A stretch of DNA of 64,000 nucleotides from Flavobacterium sp. Sd200 (GTDB taxonomy: Bacteria; Bacteroidota; Bacteroidia; Flavobacteriales; Flavobacteriaceae). The stretch covers positions 140,141 through 204,140 of the forward strand of contig NZ_WUMN01000007.1 of assembly GCF_009826935.1 (NCBI RefSeq). The letters run 5' to 3'. The translations under genes and the position numbers were made by a program. This document shows positions 16,912 to 23,724 of this stretch, piece after piece. The first letter of the stretch is position 1; each line of letters opens with the position of its first letter. The notes below the pieces were generated by a model. That model saw only the letters and a list, made by a program, of their open reading frames with translations, was not told where the DNA came from and made no database searches.

Positions 16912-17787
16912 TTAATCAGCAACCACATTCCTCAATTCATGCCTGTACTGTGAGGCACTGCGGCCTGTAATTTCTTTAAACGATTTATTAAAGTGGCTAA
17001 AATTGTTAAACCCGCTTTCGTAGCACACGTCGGCAATGCTCATAGAGTTTTCAGCCAGTAGTTTACAGGCGTGTACCACACGGTATTCATTTACAAAATG
17101 CACAAAGGTTTTTTTTGTCATTTTTTTAAAATAACGGCAAAAAGAAGGTACGGTCATACTTGTTTTTTCGGCCATATCCTCCAGCGCAATAGGAAATTTA
17201 TAATTGTCTTTTACATAGTTAAACACCATGTTAATGCGGTCGTTGTCCTGTACTTGGGTTTCCAGTGCAAAGCCCTCTGCGTTAAGCACTTTATAATCGT
17301 CGGCCTGTTCAAGGTCATAAAGTACTGTTATAAGGCTAAGCAAGCGTTCAAAGGGTAGCATTTCTTTCATGGCTTCAACCCTGTCGCCTATATTCTTTCG
17401 GGTTTCGGCACCAAAGGCAATACCGCGTTTGGCTCTTTCAAACAATCCCAACAAATTTCGGGTTTCAGGCAGTACCATAAAACCATCGCCCAAAAAATCG
17501 GGTTTCATTTGAACAACGGTTTCCTGTTTGTTACCGGTGGTAATATCGGTAAAGCCACAATGGGGCAGGTTACTGCCTATAAGTATCAGGTCGCCGTCGT
17601 TGTAATAGGAGATATGACTGCCAATTTGCCGTTTGCCCGACCCGCCGTTTACATACACCAGTTCTATTTCGGGGTGATGATGCCAGTGGTGCGAACTTAT
17701 GTTGGCATTTTGCTTATAGCTGCTATAGGTAAACGAGCTCCCAAAAGAGGGTTCTATAAGTTCGAAAGTGGGTCTTAAAGCTTTCAT
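16912..17787 (-). CDS. AraC-family regulator with cupin sensor
   Basis: A 291-residue regulator. The N-terminal cupin-like sensor shows ISSHHWHHHPEIELVYVNGG and DLILIGSNLPHCG, typical of sugar-sensing AraC proteins. The C-terminal domain carries two helix-turn-helix motifs (LEDMAEKTSMTVPSFCRYFK and SIADVCYESGFNNFSHFNKS) and the ending FKEITGRSASQYRHEL. The palindrome ACGAAAATTTTTTCGT four bases before its start suggests autoregulation. A regulated operon is not adjacent: upstream and divergent is a secreted protein gene, which may be a target. Confidence 0.92.
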   Translation of the reverse strand: MKALRPTFELIEPSFGSSFTYSSYKQNANISSHHWHHHPEIELVYVNGGSGKRQIGSHISYYNDGDLILIGSNLPHCGFTDITTGNKQETVVQMKPDFLGDGFMVLPETRNLLGLFERAKRGIAFGAETRKNIGDRVEAMKEMLPFERLLSLITVLYDLEQADDYKVLNAEGFALETQVQDNDRINMVFNYVKDNYKFPIALEDMAEKTSMTVPSFCRYFKKMTKKTFVHFVNEYRVVHACKLLAENSMSIADVCYESGFNNFSHFNKSFKEITGRSASQYRHELRNVVAD

Positions 17788-17790
17788 TTT

Positions 17791-17867
17791 ACGAAAATTT
17801 TTTCGTTACAAATGTACTCAAAAAGCTGTGATATTTTCCGAAATTAACTAAAAAACGTTTTCGTAAA
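17791..17867. promoter_or_regulatory. Operator-like sites at the AraC-type promoter
   Basis: ACGAAAATTTTTTCGT (17791-17806) is an inverted repeat of 7-bp arms. TACATTTG on the minus strand (17809-17816) is a fitting -7 element. TTTACGAAAA at the ATG side and TTTTCGTAAA (17858-17867) form a distant inverted pair. These are candidate binding sites for the adjacent AraC-type protein. Confidence 0.5.
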
Positions 17868-17971
17868 GTTAATATAGCATATATATATGAAAATATAGAT
17901 GTAATAATTTTTAAGGTATGTGTGTAATTTAGCAGTGTAGAAATAAAGAAACCAATTAAAGACTATAGATT

Positions 17972-18562
17972 ATGAAGAATGCAATGAAATTCGGTTTAGC
18001 ATTAGTAGCTTTTTTAACAGCTTTTACAATGCACGCTAACGACACTAACTTTTCTGTAAGTGTAAAATCTGGCAAAGTAATCAACTTTGTTATCAACGAA
18101 ACTAAAAACGTTCACGTATCAATATACAGCACAGAGAATGTTGCGATATTTGACGAAGTACTTAAAAGTAAAGATGGCAAAATAACAAGAACTTATGATC
18201 TTGCTGCCCTGCCAAGCGGAACTTACTACCTTGAAACAGAAACTCCTGCTAAAGTATCTCGCCACGAAATTGTTATTAACGGTGCTACCGCTACCGTAAC
18301 CGGCAAAACCTTAGCAGACATCTATAAACCGGTTTTAATTAAAAAAGACGGTTTAGTATCTGTAAGCATCCTTAACAACGAAAAAACACCGGTAGAAATA
18401 AAAGTGTATGATGAAAACAGCAATGAGCTTTACAGCGAAATCATCAAAGGTGAGCAAACGCTAAGCAAAACGTTTGACATCAGGAACACTACCGCGCAAA
18501 ACTTCACGCTTGTAACGTCATACAACAACAAAACTTTTGTTGAGACTATTGCAGCGCGATAA
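17972..18562 (+). CDS. Secreted beta-sandwich protein of unknown function
   Basis: A 196-residue exported protein. A signal peptide (MKNAMKFGLALVAFLTAFTM, cleavage after MHA) precedes two similar beta-rich halves of about 80 residues: NVHVSIYSTENVAIFDEVLK with LPSGTYYLETET, and PVEIKVYDENSNELYSEIIK. The pattern resembles the DUF3244/Por-tail-type folds in Bacteroidota, where each repeat forms an Ig-like sandwich, but I do not see a sorting motif. It is monocistronic with its own terminator. Function is unknown. Confidence 0.85.
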   Translation: MKNAMKFGLALVAFLTAFTMHANDTNFSVSVKSGKVINFVINETKNVHVSIYSTENVAIFDEVLKSKDGKITRTYDLAALPSGTYYLETETPAKVSRHEIVINGATATVTGKTLADIYKPVLIKKDGLVSVSILNNEKTPVEIKVYDENSNELYSEIIKGEQTLSKTFDIRNTTAQNFTLVTSYNNKTFVETIAAR

Positions 18563-18584
18563 ATAAAAGAGGTTTGGTTATAGC

Positions 18585-18622
18585 AGAAATGCCCCACTTA
18601 ACGGTGGGGCATTTCTCTTTTT
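18585..18622 (+). terminator. Intrinsic terminator after secreted protein
   Basis: A perfect 13-bp stem AGAAATGCCCCAC / GTGGGGCATTTCT with loop TTAACG, followed by a T run; it faces the end of the convergent DeoR gene. Confidence 0.92.
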
Positions 18623-18638
18623 GTGTGAGGTGATTTAT

Positions 18639-19385
18639 TTAAATCACCTGCAATCCCAAATCTTTATAGGGCTGTAGCTTTTCGTTATCGCTGTCGGCTT
18701 CTGTTATCAATACATCTACTTTAGTAATGGGGCATATAAAGAATGCCTCGGCAGTATCAATTTTTTCGAGGGTAGAAAGTGCAATAATTTGCTGGGCATT
18801 CTCTACCATATTGCGCTTTACAAGGCTGTCTTCATAACTGCGGGCCGTAAGTCCAATGGTGTGAATACTGCTTACTCCGAAAAAATAAATATTAGCCCTT
18901 ACATTTCTTATAGTATCTATAGCCTGTTGCCCAATAGTAGTAAAAGCTGTTTTATACAGCCGCCCTCCGGCAAAAACCACTTCGGCGGTAGGGTGGTCTT
19001 CCAGCGCATCGGCTACCGGAAAGCTGTTGGTTACTACCTGAATTTTAAGGTCTTTAGGTATCATTTTTGCCACAGCCAGTACAGATGTACCACCATCCAT
19101 AAAAATAGTTTGCCCGTTTTTTAAAAAAGGTATGGCTTTTTGAGCCATGCGCAGTTTATGGCTCACATCATATTTTTCGCGATCCCGGTAGTGCTGGGGT
19201 ATGGTAGAGTTTGCAATTGCACCACCCCTAACGGCTTTTAAAAGCCCCTGTACATCAAGTTCTTTAATATCGCGCCTTACAGTATCTTCAGATACGTTAA
19301 GCAAACGGCTCATTTCGGTAAGCTGAACTTTGTTGCCCTTTGTAAGTTGCTCTAATATAAATTGTAAACGTTCTTCTTTTACCAT
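18639..19385 (-). CDS. DeoR-family transcriptional repressor
   Basis: A 248-residue DeoR/GlpR-type regulator. The start is placed at ATG 19385 (MVKEERLQFILEQL) because the 48 in-frame codons upstream are hydrophobic, atypical and lie in the divergent promoter. The N-terminal helix-turn-helix is VQLTEMSRLLNVSEDTVRRD, and the sugar-phosphate sensing domain carries FMDGGTSVLAVAKMIP, VVTNSFPVADALE and VVFAGGRLYKTAFTTIG. Members respond to phosphorylated sugars or nucleosides. It diverges from a deoxynucleotidase gene, with a perfect palindrome over the promoter of the latter, so it probably represses that gene and itself. Confidence 0.93.
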   Translation of the reverse strand: MVKEERLQFILEQLTKGNKVQLTEMSRLLNVSEDTVRRDIKELDVQGLLKAVRGGAIANSTIPQHYRDREKYDVSHKLRMAQKAIPFLKNGQTIFMDGGTSVLAVAKMIPKDLKIQVVTNSFPVADALEDHPTAEVVFAGGRLYKTAFTTIGQQAIDTIRNVRANIYFFGVSSIHTIGLTARSYEDSLVKRNMVENAQQIIALSTLEKIDTAEAFFICPITKVDVLITEADSDNEKLQPYKDLGLQVI

Positions 19386-19441
19386 TACGTAAAAATTTAC
19401 GGCAAAGATACATAAATTTAATATTGCAAAAAGCAGCATAT

Positions 19442-19475
19442 ATTTGCAATATATTGCAAATGTTTTATAACTTTG
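19442..19475 (+). promoter_or_regulatory. Perfect 20-bp palindrome overlapping a promoter
   Basis: ATTTGCAATATATTGCAAAT (19442-19461) is its own complement. Its first TTTG (19443-19446) lies 21 bp before TAACTTTG (19468-19475), so the palindrome covers the -33 element of the deoxynucleotidase promoter. A further half-site, ATATTGCAAAAAG, lies upstream towards the DeoR gene. Confidence 0.75.
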
Positions 19476-19494
19476 TCGCAAAATTAAGCAAATT

Positions 19495-20097
19495 ATGGAA
19501 ACCGGACGCAAGACAATAGCAATAGACATGGACGGTGTTATTGCTGATGTAGAGAAACACTACATCGATTGGTATGAAAGAGATTACGGTGTGGTATTAG
19601 ACAGAAAGTCTATGGAAGGCTTTATGGAGCATGATGCTACCCCTGTAAAAGGTGCCATTGGCAAATTTTTGGTTACCCCGGGCTTTTTTCGAACAGTTCC
19701 CGTAATGGAAGGAGCTGTTGAGGCGGTTAAAGACCTTATGAAAGATTATGATGTTTATATTGTATCGGCAGCTATGGAATTCCCATTGTCTTTATACGAA
19801 AAACATCAGTGGCTGGCAGAACATTTTCCGTTTATAAGCTGGAAAAACATTATTTTTTGCGGAGACAAAAGCGTTATTGATACCGACTTTTTAATTGACG
19901 ACCATTGCAAAAATCTTGATTTTTGTAAAGGAAAACCGTTAATGTTTACAGCTTTTCATAACGTTAACCACACGCACCATCAAAGGGTGAACAACTGGAA
20001 AGAGGTTCCTGCACTTGTGCGCGATCTGACGCAGCTGCGCAAAAAAGTGCACAATGTGGCCATACCTGCCGTGCCGGAAAACAGAGCGCGTTGGTAA
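19495..20097 (+). CDS. 5'(3')-deoxyribonucleotidase, NT5C type
   Basis: A 200-residue HAD-superfamily phosphatase of the cytosolic 5'(3')-deoxynucleotidase type, which removes phosphate from deoxynucleoside monophosphates. The nucleophile motif is IAIDMDGVIAD (DxDG near residue 11), with motif II in YIVSAAMEFP and motif III/IV in IIFCGDKSVIDTDFLIDDH. Length agrees with the family. The divergent DeoR-type repressor and the palindrome over its promoter suggest control by a nucleoside or sugar-phosphate signal. The C-terminal 30 residues are basic and family-specific. Confidence 0.9.
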   Translation: METGRKTIAIDMDGVIADVEKHYIDWYERDYGVVLDRKSMEGFMEHDATPVKGAIGKFLVTPGFFRTVPVMEGAVEAVKDLMKDYDVYIVSAAMEFPLSLYEKHQWLAEHFPFISWKNIIFCGDKSVIDTDFLIDDHCKNLDFCKGKPLMFTAFHNVNHTHHQRVNNWKEVPALVRDLTQLRKKVHNVAIPAVPENRARW

Positions 20098-20182
20098 ACC
20101 TGTGAGTATACCTTATGACTTACAACTTATATAAAATAAGTTAAGTTATTTGCCTGTTATTTTGTGGTTATAAGTATTTACT

Positions 20183-20190
20183 TAAATTTG
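20183..20190 (+). promoter_or_regulatory. -7 element for the PH-domain gene
   Basis: TAAATTTG matches TAnnTTTG. Its position after the in-frame GTG at 20164 rules that GTG out as a start and supports ATG 20209. Confidence 0.55.
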
Positions 20191-20208
20191 GTAAAAATAA
20201 CCATCAAA

Positions 20209-20946
20209 ATGAAAGAGCAGTTTAAAAAGTTCTTAAACGAAGAGCAGGATCCTAAGGCTATAGAGAAAATTTCTGCAAAGCTTAGCGACCTGTTGATGAA
20301 AAATGAAGAGGTGGGCTACATTGGTGTACAAAAAAAGCCTGCCCTTACTGTTTTTCCTGATAGTATAGTGCTTACCAACAAGCGCATCATTATATGCAAG
20401 CCTAAAAATTTGGGGTTATCTATGGATTTTACTGATTATCCATGGAGCCTCATTAGTGCTGCTTTTGTAAAAGAGAATATCTTAGGATCTGAGTTTTCTT
20501 TTACTACCAATACAGATCTTACCATCTCTATAGATTACATCCCTAAAATACAGGCCCGCAAAATTTATACTTTTGCCAAAGAGCAATTAGAGCTTTTAAA
20601 AGAAGCCATTGCAGCACCTGTTTTTACAGCAAGTCCTGAGCCTGCTCCAGTGCAATATACAGAAGAACCTGTTGACGAGATTGAAGAGGTAGAAACAGAA
20701 GAAGTTACTGATTTTGCAGAAATTATAAACCACAGTCTTCATGTACCTGAGCCTGAGCCACAACCGGAACCTGTTACTGCAACTCCTGTTGCCGAAGAAA
20801 AACAGGAAACTAAAACCGGACTTGCAGCCCTAAGCAAAGAAGAGCTTTTTGAGAAGCTGCAAAACTATAAAAAGCTTTTAGATAACGGACTGATACTACA
20901 GGGCGAATATGATGCCTACAAGAAGGAAATACTGGCTTATTTATAG
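20209..20946 (+). CDS. Bacterial PH-domain protein with SHOCT tail
   Basis: A 245-residue cytoplasmic protein. Residues about 15-125 form a bacterial pleckstrin-homology-like domain (LTVFPDSIVLTNKRIIICKP is the hallmark strand pattern). A Pro/Glu-rich acidic linker (EPEPQPEPVTATP) follows, and the last 35 residues are a SHOCT motif (KEELFEKLQNYKKLLDNGLI with EYDAYKKEIL). SHOCT ends are thought to mediate oligomerisation. ATG 20209 is used because a -7 promoter element lies upstream of it but after the alternative GTG. Function is unknown; the two genes downstream concern acyl-chain metabolism. Confidence 0.85.
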   Translation: MKEQFKKFLNEEQDPKAIEKISAKLSDLLMKNEEVGYIGVQKKPALTVFPDSIVLTNKRIIICKPKNLGLSMDFTDYPWSLISAAFVKENILGSEFSFTTNTDLTISIDYIPKIQARKIYTFAKEQLELLKEAIAAPVFTASPEPAPVQYTEEPVDEIEEVETEEVTDFAEIINHSLHVPEPEPQPEPVTATPVAEEKQETKTGLAALSKEELFEKLQNYKKLLDNGLILQGEYDAYKKEILAYL

Positions 20947-20999
20947 TGTTATTTTATTTGAAATGTTTGTTTAATAGTAACTTTTAATGCTTAAATGCC

Positions 21000-21431
21000 A
21001 TGAGTAAAGATATTGAAGAACTTATACCGCACCGTGCTCCTTTTTTATTTGTAGATGAAATAACATCCTTTACAACAGATGAAATAACGGCGGTGTACAC
21101 GTTTCATAAAACAGAAGTAATGCTAAAAGGCAATTTTCCCGGGTTTAACTTTGTACCGGGAACTATTCTTATAGAATCTATGGCGCAGGCAGGCGGTGCC
21201 GGTGTTCGCCTTTTGGGTGTAACCGATGGTATTTTTGCACTGGTGCAAATAGAATCGGCTCAGTTTTTTAAAGGGCTTAGTTTTGGTGAAACTATTACAT
21301 ATGTTATTAAAAATATACGTCTAAGCGAAAAAATAATTAAACAATCCGGTAAGGGTTATGCTGCTGACGGAGTTGTTTTTGAAGCTTCGTGGATGTCTAT
21401 AAAAATAGATGAAAAACAAATGGCCCGATAG
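21000..21431 (+). CDS. FabZ/FabA-like hotdog protein, altered active site
   Basis: A 143-residue hotdog-fold protein of the 3-hydroxyacyl-ACP dehydratase family. It has the N-terminal IPHRAPFLFVDEI and the central helix motif PGTILIESMAQAGG with the catalytic acid (E59). In FabZ the other catalytic residue is the histidine of GHFPG; here the codon is AAT, giving GNFPG (N45). Either the protein has lost dehydratase activity and acts as a carrier or thioesterase-like binder, or another residue compensates. It lies five bases before a crotonase-family gene, so a role in acyl-CoA or acyl-ACP modification is likely. A second, canonical fabZ would be expected elsewhere in the genome. Confidence 0.85.
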   Translation: MSKDIEELIPHRAPFLFVDEITSFTTDEITAVYTFHKTEVMLKGNFPGFNFVPGTILIESMAQAGGAGVRLLGVTDGIFALVQIESAQFFKGLSFGETITYVIKNIRLSEKIIKQSGKGYAADGVVFEASWMSIKIDEKQMAR

Positions 21432-21436
21432 TAAGT

Positions 21437-22189
21437 ATGGAAGCATTTGTAACATCAGCTATTAATAATGGCGTGGGCACCATAACTTTTTTTCATCCGC
21501 AGGGCAACTCCATGCCATCAGCCCAGTTAGCTAAACTTACGGAACAAATACAAAGCCTGGGTAATGATGATGCCGTAAACGTTATTGTTTTAAAGAGCGA
21601 AGGCGACCGTACTTTTTGCGCCGGGGCATCATTTGAAGAACTTACATCTATAAAAGACTTTGAAGCCGGCAAAGCGTTCTTTTCCGGTTTTGCCAACGTT
21701 ATAAATGCCATGCGCAAAAGCCCTAAGCTAATCATAGCACGTGTTCAGGGTAGGGCAGTGGGCGGGGGTGTAGGTATTGCCGCTGCGGCTGACTATACTT
21801 TTGCTACAACCGCCGCGCAGATAAAACTAAGCGAACTGACCATAGGCATAGGTCCGTTTGTTATTAGTCCTGCCGTAGAACGCAAAATTGGTACATCGGC
21901 ATTTATGGAACTTTCTGTAAATGCTTCCGAGCTTTATACTGCTCAATGGGCACAGCAAAAAGGCCTGTATGCACAGGTGTTTGACAGTATTGCCGATATG
22001 GATACAGCTATTGAAACACTTGCTCATAAATTATCGTTATACAATCCTGAGGCTATGCGATTGCTTAAACAAATTGCCTGGGAAAACACACAACATTGGG
22101 ATACACTCTTAGCTGAAAGGGCAGCCATGAGTGGCAAGCTTGTATTGTCTGACTTTACGGTTAATGCCCTTGAGGCATTCAGGAAATAG
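21437..22189 (+). CDS. Enoyl-CoA hydratase/isomerase family protein
   Basis: A 250-residue crotonase-fold enzyme acting on acyl-CoA. The oxyanion-hole elements are visible: FCAGASFEEL (about residue 60) and GRAVGGGVGIAAAADYTFAT (about 100-120), and the acid region LSELTIGIGPFVISPAVERK carries one of the two catalytic glutamates; the first (usually in GGGxEL) is replaced here by Gly-Ile (GGGVGIA). It therefore may be an isomerase or lyase, not a hydratase. The gene follows the FabZ-like gene by five bases, in one operon. Substrate is unknown. Confidence 0.9.
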   Translation: MEAFVTSAINNGVGTITFFHPQGNSMPSAQLAKLTEQIQSLGNDDAVNVIVLKSEGDRTFCAGASFEELTSIKDFEAGKAFFSGFANVINAMRKSPKLIIARVQGRAVGGGVGIAAAADYTFATTAAQIKLSELTIGIGPFVISPAVERKIGTSAFMELSVNASELYTAQWAQQKGLYAQVFDSIADMDTAIETLAHKLSLYNPEAMRLLKQIAWENTQHWDTLLAERAAMSGKLVLSDFTVNALEAFRK

Positions 22190-22298
22190 TTGATGGTTGT
22201 TAGTTGATGGGATCTTCACCCATGCTGTAATAACAGTAACTGGTAAATCTATAAATTTATAACAGGCATAGGTCTTCGAACAACCAACAACCATTAAC
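22189..22298. repeat. Imperfect inverted repeat
   Basis: GTTGATGGTTGTTAGTTG (22189-22206) and CAACCAACAACCATTAAC (22281-22298) match at 16 of 18 positions as complements. Related GGTTGATAGTTTATGG sequences are at 26345-26400. The element lies between convergent genes and may end transcription, but no T tract is seen. Confidence 0.5.
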
Positions 22299-22305
22299 CA
22301 AAAAA

Positions 22306-23406
22306 CTACATAACATTCTTCTGCTTTTCGCTAAAATGGTCTGCCTGTAGTTCTAAAAGTTCAATAGCTTTCTTTTTCTTGTAATTGTATAGCTCCTTAT
22401 CCTGCCTGATCTCTGCATATACATCGTCATAAATGCCTGCATCGGTAGTGCGCATCAGTTCACGCTGATGATTGTTTTGGGCAAGATTTACTTTAACGGC
22501 TGCCTCGCTGTCTTCTATCTTAAAGTCATATTCTCCTTTTGGTGAAAGCAATTTGGCAATAATAGGGGAAGTTTCGATAGCCAAAAACAGCAGCATAATA
22601 AACAGTGATGGCAAAAACGGCAATTTATTAAGCGCATTGATGCGAGCCATAAGTCCATCGAAACCGTCAATAACGGGTTGGGTGTCGCTTACTTTTTTAT
22701 CAAGGTCAGTTTGCAGGGTTTTGGCCTGTTTTTCGTTTTCGGCAATCTTGGCGTTGTTAGTTTTGCGTAATTCTTCCAGTTCTTTAAGTGCAGCATCGTG
22801 CTTTATGCGCTTTTCTGCATATACCGGGCCCTTGCCCATTTTCAGGGTGCCTTTGGTTCCTTCAGCTTCAGTAATATAAGTGGCATACAGGTCGTTTACC
22901 TCTTTTTCCTTTTTAGATATCTGAGATTTCAAGCTGTCAGTTTGCGCCTTATTCTTATCTATATCGCCCTTATAAAAGTCTGCTACCTGCTTTTTATTGG
23001 CAATAGCCATATTGTTCTTTTCCTTAAGTAATACCGCATTTATTTCTTTTTCAAAGATCTTTATCTCTAAAGGTTTAGAAATTACTATAGCAATAATCAC
23101 AGCAAGTACTATGCGGGGTGTGGCTTGTAGCAGTTCCTGCCCAAAGCGGTCGCGCTTGCGAATGGTTGAGACAATAAACCTATCCAGGTTAAAGATTAGT
23201 AACCCCCATACAAACCCGAAAAATGCCGCTGTGTACACATTGTCGAAAACAGTATAAAGCGCATAAGAAGAAGCTATCCAGGCAAGCAGGGCGGTAAAAA
23301 AAACAGTGGCGCCAATACCGGCATATTTGTTTTGTTCTCCATTAGAACAGCTGTAGATAATGGTTTTATCTGCCCCGGAACAGGTAATAAAAAATTGTTT
23401 CAGCAT
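22306..23406 (-). CDS. DUF4407 membrane protein
   Basis: A 366-residue inner-membrane protein of the DUF4407 family, of unknown function. Three or four helices are grouped near the N-terminus (ATVFFTALLAWIASSYALYT, AAFFGFVWGLLIF, ATPRIVLAVIIAIVISKPLE), followed by a long charged coiled coil (about residues 130-255) predicted to be outside the membrane, then a further helix pair (FLPSLFIMLLFLAIETSPII) and a charged tail. The conserved motif NLDRFIVSTIRKRDR after the second helix is a family hallmark. The gene is alone, with about 100 bases of leader. Confidence 0.9.
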   Translation of the reverse strand: MLKQFFITCSGADKTIIYSCSNGEQNKYAGIGATVFFTALLAWIASSYALYTVFDNVYTAAFFGFVWGLLIFNLDRFIVSTIRKRDRFGQELLQATPRIVLAVIIAIVISKPLEIKIFEKEINAVLLKEKNNMAIANKKQVADFYKGDIDKNKAQTDSLKSQISKKEKEVNDLYATYITEAEGTKGTLKMGKGPVYAEKRIKHDAALKELEELRKTNNAKIAENEKQAKTLQTDLDKKVSDTQPVIDGFDGLMARINALNKLPFLPSLFIMLLFLAIETSPIIAKLLSPKGEYDFKIEDSEAAVKVNLAQNNHQRELMRTTDAGIYDDVYAEIRQDKELYNYKKKKAIELLELQADHFSEKQKNVM

Positions 23407-23509
23407 AATAATTCGTTTTTGATGTGATGATGTTTAACATGTTTTGCAACAGTCAGATGATTTTAATGATGGTGCTTTTTGTTATGCCTTGATTAGGGGC
23501 AGCACCCTG

Positions 23510-23517
23510 CAAATGTA
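23510..23517 (-). promoter_or_regulatory. -7 element for the DUF4407 gene
   Basis: TACATTTG on the minus strand fits TAnnTTTG and would give a leader of about 100 bases. The -33 element is not clear. The remaining gap to the M56 gene holds only the terminator at 23678-23702. Confidence 0.45.
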
Positions 23518-23677
23518 ACGCAAATTTTAATGCAATGTTGTTAAACCACTGTACTACATGTTTTTTAGCGACGAATTATTTTGGTTCTCCTTATTTGTTG
23601 ACGACTCAATTAGAAAAAAATGTTGTAATTATTTCTTCAATGCGCTTATGTTTGAGGCGTGGCAAAATACAGTAAAC

Positions 23678-23702
23678 AAAAAAATCCGCCACGTTGGGCG
23701 GA
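23678..23702 (-). terminator. Intrinsic terminator of the BlaI-M56 operon
   Basis: On the minus strand TCCGCCC / (G)GCGGA with loop AACGT is followed by TTTTTTTG, 23 bases after the M56 stop codon. Confidence 0.85.
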
Positions 23703-23724
23703 AATTTAACAACTAACTCAGCAG

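Noticed and set aside
19386..19529. N-terminal extension of the DeoR gene from 19529
   Set aside because: The 48 extra codons are hydrophobic, cover the divergent promoter and palindrome, and are not part of the DeoR family; ATG 19385 gives the normal protein.
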